Source: Porites lobata
Lineage: Eukaryota > Cnidaria > Anthozoa > Scleractinia > Poritidae
Assembly: GCA_942486035.1 (NCBI GenBank)
Contig: CALNXK010000095.1
Span: 812,501-876,500, forward strand
DNA: 64,000 nt
Reading direction: 5' to 3'
This document shows positions 1-12,453 of this stretch, in pieces. Each line of letters opens with the position of its first letter. Within the stretch, counting starts at the first letter, position 1. The notes under the pieces are model-generated. The model ran no database searches, was not told the DNA's origin, and saw nothing but the letters and a program-made list of their open reading frames with translations. The translations under genes were made by a program, and so were the position numbers.

Positions 1-1141
1 AAACTGTATTAGTATTAGCATGTTAAGTGTTGGTATACATGCCCGCATACAGGTCTGGAAATTTTTTTTTAGGCTACAAAAGGACAATATTATTTTATAT
101 GTAAATCTAAAAGCTGCTCCCCTGTTTCTGAGATTTTATGGATCTAGCAAAGGAATACTTAATTCATAAATTTTTGCCACTAGTAGAACAAAATTGCTTA
201 CTTGAACCAAATATAAAAGACCAAACTTTCTAGCCATCTCTTGTCCAATATGACCTTTGTTAGGGCTTCTAATGCCTTGGACCCTTTTCCAAGGAGTGGT
301 TTGTCAGTATCTGATGATACGAGTGGACTGTTAGAGTACTGGCCATCACTCCATTCATGTTCTCCTACCACATGATGAAGAACATCCTGCCACAATTATT
401 GTCCTAGAAAGAATAGCACGCCGGGCAGAAAAGCAAGTTACAATTTTCATTCTTTTTATAGCTTAAGAAACAGTCGAGAATTCGCAGCACCACTACTACA
501 GTAGTTTTGCGTAGAATTGGCGTCTGAGGAACAACAGCAAAAATATCATATCGATGACATAAAATCTGCCCAGATGACTGGCCAAAACTTCTGATTGGTT
601 GTAAAGCAAGTGTAACACTAAAAAGCTTCCCAACAGCTGTTTTCAAAAGAAAACGAGAGGAGGAAGAATAAGCAAGAGTTCATTGTAAATGCTGAACAAT
701 CTATGGTACTTTCAAAGGTCAATAAAAAGCTTTGTTCAGTAATAAAAGAAACAAAATGCTGTTTATCCCTGGAAAAACAACAATACAGCTTTCAAGAAGT
801 GTTCAAGGTTTGTTTATTACACCTGTGCCAGGGAAATTTGCTTCCACCATCAATCGGAAGCCCTGCCCAGATTTTATGTAATCAGTATTGAATTTTCCCT
901 GATCAATTTGGGGCAAAGCCAGTTGTGGGTTTGCATACAAATCAAAACAGTTTGAATAAACTAGAACTACTTATATCTTCTGATGGATGCATGGAAATCC
1001 AATTCCACGAAAGGTTTGATGGCAAAGATTTCGTAGCAGTAAAAATAAAGGTAAGCTACGTTAATTAAGTTGTATGAAATTGCCATTAGGATAAATTGAC
1101 AGTGTATTCATAGTCTGTGAGTTTTTTTCTAAGCATATAAC

Positions 1142-1211
1142 ACATTGGCAGATCCAGCCCTTCAGATAAGGAGGGGGGGTCATCTGGGCCCCTCCCCTGG
1201 ATCCACCACTG
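1142..1211. mobile_element. short GGATCCA-ended MITE remnant, copy 1
   Basis: It ends in GGATCCACCACTG and begins with an imperfect inverse, TTGGCAGATCCAG, around a G/C-run core. It belongs to the same family as 20,074-20,244 and 34,841-35,040 and lies in an intron of the pseudogene. Confidence 0.6.
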
Positions 1212-1864
1212 TAACAATAGACAAGGTTGAGAGTAAGTAACAATCAATACCTTTCGTGCAAGCACATCATCATTGGCTTGTTGGCAACAGAACCAGAAGT
1301 GGTTTGGTATAATTGGCTCAATCCAGTCACATATAGCACCACAGTCTTTCAAGTTAGGAGCCTGTTGAGATATTTATTTTTATGAAAACAGCAGTAGCTT
1401 ATTTTAAAGACATGCTCACTGCATTTTAAGGTTAATATTGATCAGACAAACTATAGATCTGGGATCTACCTTATAATTACATCAGTCAAAGCCTTGACAA
1501 GTTTTGCGGACTTGTGCCAAATGTCCAGGTCATGGATGACTTCCTGGAGTTCTCTATGTTGTTCTGCAGTAAAAAAAAAAAAAGATTGTCTATATTGAAG
1601 GTTAAAACAATTCTCAGACTGAACCAAAGTGCACTTGTATCCTCTCTTGGTTGAGGAGAAAAAAAATTAATGCAACCTGAGAATGGACTTTACCAACACA
1701 ACTGTATCAGGATTAAATTGATCGAACCACAACACTTTTAAAGTTATTACTGAACTCCTTAAATCTGGTACTTCTGTGAAAACAATGGAAAACAAAGCAA
1801 ATAATTATATGCAACAATAATTTTAAGGCCTAAGACATAAGTTTTGAAAAGAGCCAGTTATCCA

Positions 1865-2215
1865 CTTTCTATACATATTTAACAATAATTGTTCAACAAT
1901 ATTGTTGAATAATCCCCAAGACGATTATTCAACATTAACCGCCTTCCGCAAATAATAATTATTTGCCAAAGCGAGGTTAACCACTTAACAATAAATCACC
2001 CTGTTTAAACACCATGAAGTCTTTTCTTGCCATCAAAGTCATCAGCATTTGGATATTCGTGTACTTTCAAAAAGGCTTTACTATGAAACTTTGGCAAAAC
2101 ACCCAGTTTATGACAGCGATTTTGTTCTGCTTTATATTCACCGCCTAGCGTGGTGAATATAACGTCATAGTCCGAGATAGCTAACCAATCAGATTGCTTG
2201 AATTACCAAGATCAC
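1865..2215. mobile_element. palindrome-rich MITE-like element, copy 1
   Basis: It contains several self-complementary stretches, including AACAATATTGTT, a hairpin around AATAATAATTATT (1,937-1,980), and TTCACC-GCCTAGCGT-GGTGAA (2,137-2,157). Ends are not certain. Confidence 0.45.
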
Positions 2216-2465
2216 TGATTGTGTATATACTAAATTTCTATAACCCCTTACAATTTAGGTGCAACAACTTTATTTTAGCAAAAGGAAGATATCAGTAAAT
2301 TTACTGAAAGTCCTTCGCTTCTACACTCCACCCAGAAAATAAATAAGGAATGGCATATGGGTAGGGAAATGAGCAATTGAACTTGCACCCCATCAAAATG
2401 GAAGCAGCACAGCAATATCCCTGGTCCTTTATCATGGTGATAAAGACAGGCCATCTGCCCCATTT

Positions 2466-2590
2466 GCACCTTCTTAATAGAGGGGGAAAGGGGGTGGGGG
2501 CTTATAACTAACCTTTTCTTTCCCTGAAAAAGGGGGGGGGAGCTTATTAGAGGGGGGCTTATTTGAGAGGGGGGTTAATAGATGATTTAC
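2466..2590. repeat. G-run low-complexity repeat, copy 1
   Basis: Several GGGGG-CTTATTAGAG and CTTATTTGAGAGGGG motifs occur in tandem inside an intron. Copy 2 lies at 9,166-9,285 with different G-run lengths. Confidence 0.6.
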
Positions 2591-2756
2591 GGTACATGTA
2601 GATAATTTCATTATTGGAATGAAATGCTATACCTTTTAGACCCCGCACCAGTGCCTTGATACAGTAGATGGTGATGCATCTGTGACAAGATGATCTACTT
2701 TCAGTACATCCTTCAGCCTTCGTAGTAATCTTAAGTAAGGGCCAGTTTTTCCATGT

Positions 2757-3008
2757 CAGCGTGCAAAGAAAGTTGTGTCTGATAGCCTGGGGCTGGTGAA
2801 TTTTCCTATCGGGCTAGTGATTTTTGTTCTTAACTTGCCCAGCGGGCAAGTGCTGTTTTTTGGGGAAATTCAAATCACAGAAGGATTGTAATCAGTCCTG
2901 CTAATCAAAAAGGGTTTTGGCGCTAGTTGAAATGACTTGTGGGCTAGTACATGCTAGCTACAGCTTGCCCGAATGGCAGGCTGTAAAACTGACTTTCTTT
3001 GCACCCTG
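2757..3008. mobile_element. 252-bp MITE inserted in transposase exon, copy 1
   Basis: The termini are inverted repeats: it starts CAGCGTGCAAAGAAAGT and its inverse end reads CAGGGTGCAAAGAAAGT. It is flanked by CATGT on both sides (2,752-2,756 and 3,009-3,013). The minus-strand coding sequence stops in GKSANM and resumes in MEKLAL on the other side, so the element split an exon. The end sequence resembles hAT, but the visible repeat is 5 bp rather than 8. Confidence 0.85.
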
Positions 3009-4790
3009 CATGTTGGCAGATTTTCCACCCATCTCCTGACTATTAACCACTTCCTGGTCCACTACCAACTTCAGACTCTCTTCCATGAGTGTGTATAAAA
3101 CACAGATTGTGCAGTGTGCCCAGGAGAGTCTTTTCTTCCAGAACTTTACTGGATGAGAAATGCTGATGTATCACATCCTTAAACATCATTCCACATCCTT
3201 TTTATAGAAGGACAGCAATAAAGCTTCTGAATTCCGTAGAAGAGTGTTTCAGAAATAATTTCCAGACCAAGAAACTTGGACAGAAGGCTAAATTTCAAGA
3301 AATTATTTCCACTGAGTAATAGCTGCTGCCATTTGAAAATTGTTCACATACACTTTCTGATTATTTCTTACAGTAAGAACATCAGCGGAAGCCCAGGTGC
3401 CAAAGTGCCCACTGTCACAGTTCCACTGTAATGTTAGTACAGCACCTGACATTGTTTGCTTCAAAGAAATGGCACCACCACACGTACGACAAGTCTCTGC
3501 AGGAAACAATTCTTTGATCTTATCAACAGCGACCAACAAGCTGGTTTTTTAGACAAGTCCAATTCTCTTTTATCTCTCTCCCGGTTTTTTTTTGTAAACC
3601 TCTTCCAATTCACTCTACAAAGTATCATGAGACTCGGCAATGGTCTTCTCATGATAGGCAGTCGTATCAGCCTCTGCGTCAAGAATGGTAAGAGTAGCAT
3701 CCTTGCTGTTTGGCACAGCAGTAGCTTCGTCATGATCAGGATAGTCACGAAAGTCAACCAGAAATAGCTTCTGAAAAACAAAATGTTGTAGAAATATCTA
3801 ACTGTTTATTTTTCAAATACAGTAACCCATAAAGTAACCCTGTACAGTATATGCTTAAACAGGGTTCTCATTGAATTAGTGCTGGTTTTGGTAACCTGCA
3901 GTCAGGATTTTTTTTCTCTTGTGAGCAAGGGAATGGAGAAAAAATTGACAATGGAAATGGAGTGACAGGCCTGGCTGCTGATTTTTGAGCCACCTAATTC
4001 ACATGAAACAGTGCATACACTGTAAGTTGTGAAGGAAAAGATCGATGCTTACTTAGTTCACCTGGCTGTCTACTTCAAGTTCATGGAATAAAATGCAAAA
4101 TGGGAGGGTACCTAAGCAAGAGAATGCATAAGTCATGTATGAACTGATTATTATTACCTGTGCAAAATCTTCTCACAGGAAAGTTTTTTTTCTTAGTGGA
4201 AAAATTTCACAAGTCACATGATATCAGAACTACAAAGCACATCTTTTCACCTTAATAACACCTTTTTACAATATTGAGGCAGGTACAAGATAACTGAAAA
4301 CAATAAAGAAACATACAGAAAAATTCTCACTCATTTTCAGAAGTCTCTTGGCAAGACAAAGGATCAAGTATTAGCTCTAGCCTCTCATCTACTCCATCAT
4401 CTTCTTCACTGCCTACTTCCCTACATGTATCAGACTCTCAGCAACATCACTGCTGTCATCCTGCAGATCTAGTAGGATCTTTGACAACCTAAAATGAACA
4501 ATAAATACCCTAGTGAAATGGATTTCACAATAAACATACAAGATGCACATTAAGGAAAAACACAGTGCACAAGTGGTACATATAATTCTAACCTCTAGGA
4601 GATTTATAATATTCATTTATTAACAATATTTAAATAGAAACGACCAATTCAGCAAAGCTTGTGTAAATGGGACTCTGATAAAAAAGAAAAACAACTTACA
4701 ACACAATAGAAATAAAAATAGCACAATAGTATATCAAAAGTATGAGATGCTCAATTTGGCAAGGATCTAAAGTGCCTTTTTAGGTCAGAC

Positions 4791-4937
4791 TTAACTACTA
4801 ATATCGTGCTCATTCCACAGGTCCAGGGGAAGCGTGTTCCAGATCTTGGCTCCGCTGAACATGAAGGAGCCCTGGTACTTGGTTGTCCTGGTTAGCGACA
4901 AGTGCAGCAAATCATAGTTGAGGTAGATGAAGACATT
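4791..4937 (-). mobile_element. LINE 3' ORF fragment, copy 1
   Basis: The minus strand encodes LTRTTKYQGSFMFSGAKIWN and then TLPLDL with a stop. This matches the C-terminal end of non-LTR retrotransposon polyproteins (the SxxGAxxWNxLP motif). It is a 5'-truncated fragment. Confidence 0.75.
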
Positions 4938-5351
4938 CTACTGGGCTTAAAAATCCGTTTTAACTGATCCTTAACTAACCATAAAATGATATTCAAAACA
5001 GTTTATTTAACAATTATTCCTCGAGTCTCTATCAACGAAATGAGTAACTGGAGTCAAATAACAAGTTCCAAATCAATAACCATGGCTAGGACCACAAAAT
5101 ATGTTACTACCTCATGCTTTCCTTTCACAATAAAAACCATTGCATTGCATTGGATAGGGTACAATAGAGTTACTTGTTCAATTTTGAACCAAAACATTTT
5201 AAACATTGTCGGATATTTTTCATGAGGAGGTGTGACCATGTTGAAGACTTTCTTTCTGAAAATCAGCCCTTTTTAGTTTCCTGTTGTTGTATCCCAGGCT
5301 AGGACATTAAGAAACATTAAGAAAGGATGACAATGAGTGTTTGTCTATTAC

Positions 5352-5414
5352 ATCACGCTAAAGAATGACTGCAGTCAAATCATCAGCATATTTTCAAGGA
5401 CCTAGGTTATCACC
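5352..5414 (-). mobile_element. LINE reverse-transcriptase remnant (YADD motif)
   Basis: The minus strand reads GDNLGP-stop-KYADDLTAV; YADD (5,379-5,390) is the reverse-transcriptase catalytic motif. It lies upstream, in the same orientation, of the LINE C-terminal piece at 4,791-4,937 at a plausible distance, but stop codons interrupt it. The rest of 5,029-5,687 shows nothing else recognisable. Confidence 0.5.
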
Positions 5415-5687
5415 AAAGCCATAAAGTTACCAGGTCTGGGCTTGCAGCTAATTTCTTAAAAGGGTTGAGGCCCAGATCTGTAGACAAGAGTATAAACAGT
5501 TCCACTTCTCTTGTGATCCCATGAGTCTGACTGAGAAACATTCTATTCACTTTAGTGCCAAAACATTTCATTGAAATACAAAGTAAATAATATTTCAGCA
5601 ATGAACATAGCATTCATTAGAAGAATAAAAAGTAGATTTTGCCCCCACAAGGAAATTAAAACTTGGAAATAATTCTTTTTATGAAGG

Positions 5688-5985
5688 GACTCTCATTTCA
5701 TAGTAACAGCATGCATCAACCAATGAATAATAGTAATTTTTAATAATAATATAATGAATAAATTTTGATTTAAATTTTTTGGGGCAGCAGAATCAAACTG
5801 TTCTAGTGACTGTATGTATGTCTGTAGTGAGTTCCTGAGTGACTCTCATTTCATAGTAACAGCATGCATCAACCAATGAATAATAGTAATTTATAATAAT
5901 AATATATTGAATAAATTTTGATTTAAATTTTTTTGGGCAGCGGAATCAAACTGTTCCGATGACTGTATGTCTGTAGCGAGTTCCT
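5688..5985. repeat. two-copy direct repeat, unit about 150 bp
   Basis: The unit begins GACTCTCATTTCATAGTAAC at 5,688 and again at 5,841. Both copies hold an A/T-rich middle and the motif AATCAAACTGTTC. The second copy has a few changes and a shorter end. It lies just 3' of the pseudogene's stop. Confidence 0.85.
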
Positions 5986-7833
5986 TCAACAATGTTGAAA
6001 AGAACATATGCCAGATCTCTGATCAGCACCCAGTAAACTGGTTTCACTAATCCTCACTCTTTTTTGAAGCCAAATCTGCTTCTATAATCCTTGAATAAAT
6101 CAGTTCTGGGCTTTCTCACAAACCAATGGTTGGGGCCAGATTCCTTGGGTGATCTGATGGAAGAGAAATAACCCTTGCAGCAATCCTTGTCATCCACTCT
6201 TGCCTTTAGGATGCTGGCCATCAGGAACTGGATGTAGTCATAGGTTTTTTCAGCCCTAACGGGTTCAGGGTGCCCATGCTTAGTTCTCTTTGAATACTGC
6301 TTCTTGAAGATTAGGTGACCATTTTTGGTGGTGGCTTGTGGTCTAAAGCTGTGCATGTTATGGTCAAGAGCAGCAAGGAGCACCCGGGCACAAAAAGCTA
6401 TGAAATAAAAATAAAACTCTCTCTTCTGTATATATCTAAGCAAGCAAAACCAGGTAAAAGCACAACTGTAACTAGGATGAAATACCTTGCAATACAATGA
6501 CTGCAAGATCCTAATTGGTAAAAAAAATAGATACTTACTCAAAGGCATTTCTTTTACGGAAATACTTAAGCATCTTGCTGTTGAAGTTTTCAAGCAAACT
6601 GGTATATGCCTACAATAAAAAATCACACAATTTAGTTCCAATTAATGTTTAAAAAATTCTGTGTAAATATCTGTGTGAAAAATGTTTAAAAACTGTATTA
6701 GTATTAGCATGTTAAGTGTTGGTATACATGCCCGCATACAGGTCTGGAAATTTTTTTTTTAGGCTACAAAAGGACAATATTATTTTATATGTAAATCTAA
6801 AAGCTGCTCCCCTGTTTCTGAGATTTTATGGATCTAGCAAAGGAATACTTAATTCATAAATTTTTGCCACTAGTAGAACAAAATTGCTTACTTGAACCAA
6901 ATATAAAAGACCAAACTTTCTAGCCATCTCTTGTCCAATATGACCTTTGTTAGGGCTTCTAATGCCTTGGACCCTTTTCCAAGGAGTGGTTTGTCAGTAT
7001 CTGATGATACGAGTGGACTGTTAGAGTACTGGCCATCACTCCATTCATGTTCTCCTACCACATGATGAAGAACATCCTGCCACAATTATTGTCCTAGAAA
7101 GAATAGCACGCCGGGCAGAAAAGCAAGTTACAATTTTCATTCTTTTTATAGCTTAAGAAACAGTCGAGAATTCGCAGCACCACTACTACAGTAGTTTTGC
7201 GTGAGAATTGGCGTCTGAGGAACAACAACAAAAATATCATATCGATGACATAAAATCTGCCCAGATGACTGGCCAAAACTTCTGATTGGTTGTAAAGCAA
7301 GTGTAACACTAAAAAGCTTCCCAACAGCTGTTTTCAAAAGAAAACGAGAGGAGGAAGAATAAGCAAGAGTTCATTGTAAATGCTGAACAATCTATGGTAC
7401 TTTCAAAGGTCAATAAAAAGCTTTGTTCAGTAATAAAAGAAACAAAATGCTGTTTATCCCTGGAAAAACAACAATACAGCTTTCAAGAAGTGTTCAAGGT
7501 TTGTTTATTACACCTGTGCCAGGGAAATTTGCTTCCACCATCAATCGGAAGCCCTGCCCAGATTTTATGTAATCAGTATTGAATTTTCCCTGATCAATTT
7601 GGGGCAAAGCCAGTTGTGGGTTTGCATACAAATCAAAACAGTTTGAATAAACTAGAACTACTTATATCTTCTGATGGATGCATGGAAATCCAATTCCACG
7701 AAAGGTTTGATGGCAAAGATTTCGTAGCAGTAAAAATAAAGGTAAGCTACGTTAATTAAGTTGTATGAAATTGCCATTAGGATAAATTGACAGTGTATTC
7801 ATAGTCTGTGAGTTTTTTTCTAAGCATATAACA

Positions 7834-7905
7834 CATTGGCAGATCCAGCCCTTCAGATAAGGAGGGGGGGGGGTCATCTGGGCCCCTCCCCTGGATCCAC
7901 CACTG
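7834..7905. mobile_element. short GGATCCA-ended MITE remnant, copy 2
   Basis: Duplicate of 1,142-1,211, differing mainly by two extra G in the homopolymer. Confidence 0.6.
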
Positions 7906-8560
7906 TAACAATAGACAAGGTTGAGAGTAAGTAACAATCAATACCTTTCGTGCAAGCACATCATCATTGGCTTGTTGGCAACAGAACCAGAAGTGGTTTG
8001 GTATAATTGGCTCAATCCAGTCACATATAGCACCACAGTCTTTCAAGTTAGGAGCCTGTTGAGATATTTATTTTTATGAAAACAGCAGTAGCTTATTTTA
8101 AAGACATGCTCACTGCATTTTAAGGTTAATATTGATCAGACAAACTATAGATCTGGGATCTACCTTATAATTACATCAGTCAAAGCCTTGACAAGTTTTG
8201 CGGACTTGTGCCAAATGTCCAGGTCATGGATGACTTCCTGGAGTTCTCTATGTTGTTCTGCAGTAAAAAAAAAAAAGATTGTCTATATTGAAGGTTAAAA
8301 CAATTCTCAGACTGAACCAAAGTGCACTTGTATCCTCTCTTGGTTGAGGAGAAAAAAAATTAATGCAACCTGAGAATGGACTTTACCAACACAACTGTAT
8401 CAGGATTAAATTGATCGAACCACAACACTTTTAAAGTTATTACTGAACTCCTTAAATCTGGTACTTCTGTGAAAACAATGGAAAACAAAGCAAATAATTA
8501 TATGCAACAATAATTTTAAGGCCTAAGACATAAGTTTTGAAAAGAGCCAGTTATCCACTT

Positions 8561-8910
8561 TCTATACATATTTAACAATAATTGTTCAACAATATTGTTG
8601 AATAATCCCCAAGACGATTATTCAACATTAACTTCGCCTTCCGCAAATAATAATTATTTGCCAAAGGCGAAGTTAACCACTTAACAATAAATCACCCTGT
8701 TTAAACACCATGAAGTCTTTTCTTGCCATCAAAGTCATCAGCATTTGGATATTCGTGTACTTTCAAAAAGGCTTTACCATGAAACTTTGGCAAAACACCC
8801 AGTTTATGACAGCGATTTTGTTCTGCTTTATATTCACCGCCTAGCGTGGTGAATATAACGTCATAGTCCGAGATAGCTAACCAATCAGATTGCTTGAATT
8901 ACCAAGATCA
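8561..8910. mobile_element. palindrome-rich MITE-like element, copy 2
   Basis: Duplicate of 1,865-2,215. Its central hairpin arms read AACTTCGCC and GGCGAAGTT and pair fully; in copy 1 the same arms are altered on both sides. Confidence 0.45.
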
Positions 8911-9165
8911 CTGATTGTGTATATACTAAATTTCTATAACCCCTTACAATTTAGGTGCAACAACTTTATTTTAGCAAAAGGAAGATATCAGTAAATTTAC
9001 TGAAAGTCCTTCGCTTCTACACTCCACCCAGAAAATAAATAAGGAATGGCATATGGGTAGGGAAATGAGCAATTGAACTTGCACCCCATCAAAATGGAAG
9101 CAGCACAGCAATATCCCTGGTCCTTTATCATGGTGATAAAGACAGGCCATCTGCCCCATTTGCAC

Positions 9166-9285
9166 CTTCTTAATAGAGGGGGAAAGGGGGTGGGGGCTTA
9201 TAACTAACCTTTTCTTTCCCTGAAAAAGGGGGGGGGAGCTTATTAGAGGGGGGGCTTATTTGAGAGGGGGGGGGTTAATAGATGA
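9166..9285. repeat. G-run low-complexity repeat, copy 2
   Basis: Duplicate of 2,466-2,590 with longer G runs, as expected for slippage-prone sequence. Confidence 0.6.
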
Positions 9286-9456
9286 TTTACGGTACATGTA
9301 GATAATTTCATTATTGGAATGAAATGCTATACCTTTTAGACCCCGCACCAGTGCCTTGATACAGTAGATGGTGATGCATCTGTGACAAGATGATCTACTT
9401 TCAGTACATCCTTCAGCCTTCGTAGTAATCTTAAGTAAGGGCCAGTTTTTCCATGT

Positions 9457-9708
9457 CAGCGTGCAAAGAAAGTTGTGTCTGATAGCCTGGGGCTGGTGAA
9501 TTTTCCTATCGGGCTAGTGATTTTTGTTCTTAACTTGCCCAGCGGGCAAGTGCTGTTTTTTGGGGAAATTCAAATCACAGAAGGATTGTAATCAGTCCTG
9601 CTAATCAAAAAGGGTTTTGGCGCTAGTTGAAATGACTTGTGGGCTAGTACATGCTAGCTACAGCTTGCCCGAATGGCAGGCTGTAAAACTGACTTTCTTT
9701 GCACCCTG
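9457..9708. mobile_element. 252-bp MITE inserted in transposase exon, copy 2
   Basis: It has the same length, ends and site as 2,757-3,008, so the insertion predates the tandem duplication. Confidence 0.85.
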
Positions 9709-11488
9709 CATGTTGGCAGATTTTCCACCCATCTCCTGACTATTAACCACTTCCTGGTCCACTACCAACTTCAGACTCTCTTCCATGAGTGTGTATAAAA
9801 CACAGATTGTGCAGTGTGCCCAGGAGAGTCTTTTCTTCCAGAACTTTACTGGATGAGAAATGCTGATGTATCACATCCTTAAACATCATTCCACATCCTT
9901 TTTATAGAAGGACAGCAATAAAGCTTCTGAATTCCGTAGAAGAGTGTTTCAGAAATAATTTCCAGACCAAGAAACTTGGACAGAAGGCTAAATTTCAAGA
10001 AATTATTTCCACTGAGTAATAGCTGCTGCCATTTGAAAATTGTTCACATACACTTTCTGATTATTTCTTACAGTAAGAACATCAGCGGAAGCCCAGGTGC
10101 CAAAGTGCCCACTGTCACAGTTCCACTGTAATGTTAGTACAGCACCTGACATTGTTTGCTTCAAAGAAATGGCACCACCCACGCACGACAAGTCTCTGCA
10201 GGAAACAATTCTTTGATCTTATCAACAGCGACCAACAAGCTGGTTTTTAGACAAGTCCAATTCTCTTTTATCTCTCTCCCGGTTTTTTTTTGTAAACCTC
10301 TTCCAATTCACTCTACAAAGTATCATGAGACTCGGCAATGGTCTTCTCATGATAGGCAGTCGTATCAGCCTCTGCGTCAAGAATGGTAAGAGTAGCATCC
10401 TTGCTGTTTGGCACAGCAGTAGCTTCGTCATGATCAGGATAGTCACGAAAGTCAACCAGAAATAGCTTCTGAAAAACAAAATGTTGTAGAAATATCTAAC
10501 TGTTTATTTTTCAAATACAGTAACCCATAAAGTAACCCTGTACAGTATATGCTTAAACAGGGTTCTCATTGAATTAGTGCTGGTTTTTGGTAACCTGCAG
10601 TCAGGATTTTTTTCTCTTGTGAGCAAGGGAATGGAGAAAAAATTGACAATGGAAATGGAGTGACAGGCCTGGCTGCTGATTTTTGAGCCACCTAATTCAC
10701 ATGAAACAGTGCATACACTGTAAGTTGTGAAGGAAAAGATCGATGCTTACTTAGTTCACCTGGCTGTCTACTTCAAGTTCATGGAATAAAATGCAAAATG
10801 GGAGGGTACCTAAGCAAGAGAATGCATAAGTCATGTATGAACTGATTATTATTACCTGTGCAAAATCTTCTCACAGGAAAGTTTTTTTTCTTAGTGGAAA
10901 AATTTCACAAGTCACATGATATCAGAACTACAAAGCACATCTTTTCACCTTAATAACACCTTTTTACAATATTGAGGCAGGTACAAGATAACTGAAAACA
11001 ATAAAGAAACATACAGAAAAATTCTCACTCATTTTCAGAAGTCTCTTGGCAAGACAAAGGATCAAGTATTAGCTCTAGCCTCTCATCTACTCCATCATCT
11101 TCTTCACTGCCTACTTCCCTACATGTATCAGACTCTCAGCAACATCACTGCTGTCATCCTGCAGATCTAGTAGGATCTTTGACAACCTAAAATGAACAAT
11201 AAATACCCTAGTGAAATGGATTTCACAATAAACATACAAGATGCACATTAAGGAAAAACACAGTGCACAAGTGGTACATATAATTCTAACCTCTAGGAGA
11301 TTTATAATATTCATTTATTAACAATATTTAAATAGAAACGACCAATTCAGCAAAGCTTGTGTAAATGGGACTCTGATAAAAAAGAAAAACAACTTACAAC
11401 ACAATAGAAATAAAAATAGCACAATAGTATATCAAAAGTATGAGATGCTCAATTTGGCAAGGATCTAAAGTGCCTTTTTAGGTCAGAC

Positions 11489-11635
11489 TTAACTACTAAT
11501 ATCGTGCTCATTCCACAGGTCCAGGGGAAGCGTGTTCCAGATCTTGGCTCCGCTGAACATGAAGGAGCCCTGGTACTTGGTTGTCCTGGTTAGCGACAAG
11601 TGCAGCAAATCATAGTTGAGGTAGATGAAGACATT
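11489..11635 (-). mobile_element. LINE 3' ORF fragment, copy 2
   Basis: Duplicate of 4,791-4,937, also ending in TLPLDLWNEHDISS-stop on the minus strand. Confidence 0.75.
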
Positions 11636-11726
11636 CTACTGGGCTTAAAAATCCGTTTTAACTGATCCTTAACTAACCATAAAATGATATTCAAAACAGT
11701 TTATTTAACAATTATTCCTCGAGTCT

Positions 11727-12011
11727 GAATGGGCTCTGAGTTAATAGCCCATTAGGCTGAAGGCCGAATGGGCTATTAACTCAGAGACCATGAGGGCGAG
11801 AGGATAATTGTTTTAGTAAAATCCAACTACTTGGTAAAAAATATCTAGACAAAACAACTTTAGCTGGCAAAACATGATTCAGCCACCATTGTTTTGGTTT
11901 TCAAAACCGGCGCTTTTCGCTACTGGTAGGCTATAACATATAGCCTAGTAGTTGCTCAACCAATCAGAATGCAGCATTGGTAATAGACCACTAGTTGGAT
12001 TTTACTAAAAT
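11727..12011. mobile_element. foldback/MITE cluster at the duplication edge
   Basis: A perfect 20-bp inverted repeat (11,734-11,753 and 11,767-11,786, CTCTGAGTTAATAGCCCATT) forms a hairpin. It is followed by an element of about 200 bp with ends TTTTAGTAAAATCCAACTA (11,811) and its inverse ending at 12,010. It begins exactly where the tandem duplication ends. Confidence 0.7.
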
Positions 12012-12453
12012 ATTATAGCCTGAAATGCTTCTTGAATAAATTAATGTAAGACTCACATGTCATTAAATTCTTGATTATCTTCAATGTCATCATGTACTGG
12101 GACATGAGCAACCCTGGCATCAACAACAAATGGGTTGCTCTCATTTCCTAGTCTCGTTTGAGAGAAAGGATCAAATATTAGTTTTAATTCTGCCTCCTCA
12201 GTGACATTGATGCCAGTTATGTCAACACACCTGAGAGAAATAATTGAAATACAGAAAATTTAACACTAGATGTAATCATGCAATCAATAAAATAATATTC
12301 TCAAACTCATTAATAATTCATTAAGAAAATACAAAGGAAATTAATGTTTAATGAGTGTTTGGAAATCGGATGAAACACTGCTTAGTATTTGCATTCTTAA
12401 TTTCTCCTTCAAAAATGATTTTGTTTGAGAAGAAACCCTTGCGAAATAACTTT

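Larger units (their letters stand above)
202..4488 (-). pseudogene. transposase-derived gene, second copy, partial
   Basis: This near-identical copy of the gene at 6,054-16,883 retains only middle and late exons: 4,425-4,488, a broken block from 3,770 down to 2,633, 1,481-1,563, 1,251-1,361 and 202-386. Its last exons lie beyond the left edge. Its first four exons are missing because the duplication ends at 5,028. It shares the stop after HDTL, the frameshift before LSGNN, the 252-bp insertion and the frameshifts around LVTDASPS. Its C-x2-C pair (CRTCGG, about 3,480-3,490) is intact, so that lesion in the other copy arose after duplication. Between 202-386 and 1,251-1,361 there is intron. Confidence 0.72.
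1..5028. repeat. tandem segmental duplication, copy 1 (continues left of window)
   Basis: Position 1 matches position 6,690 and the match runs to 5,028/11,726, covering exons, introns and transposons alike. Differences are few: homopolymer lengths, scattered single bases, a few small indels. Beyond 5,028 the two copies have unrelated sequence. Confidence 0.95.
6690..11726. repeat. tandem segmental duplication, copy 2
   Basis: This is the counterpart of 1-5,028 at a spacing of about 6,690-6,700 bp. The sequence at 5,029-6,689 separates the copies and includes the 3' exons of the copy-2 gene. Confidence 0.95.

Noticed and set aside
6054..6641. long minus-strand frame read as one 195-aa protein
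   Set aside because: Only 6,054-6,435 matches the transposase family; the upstream part is intron and out-of-frame exon.
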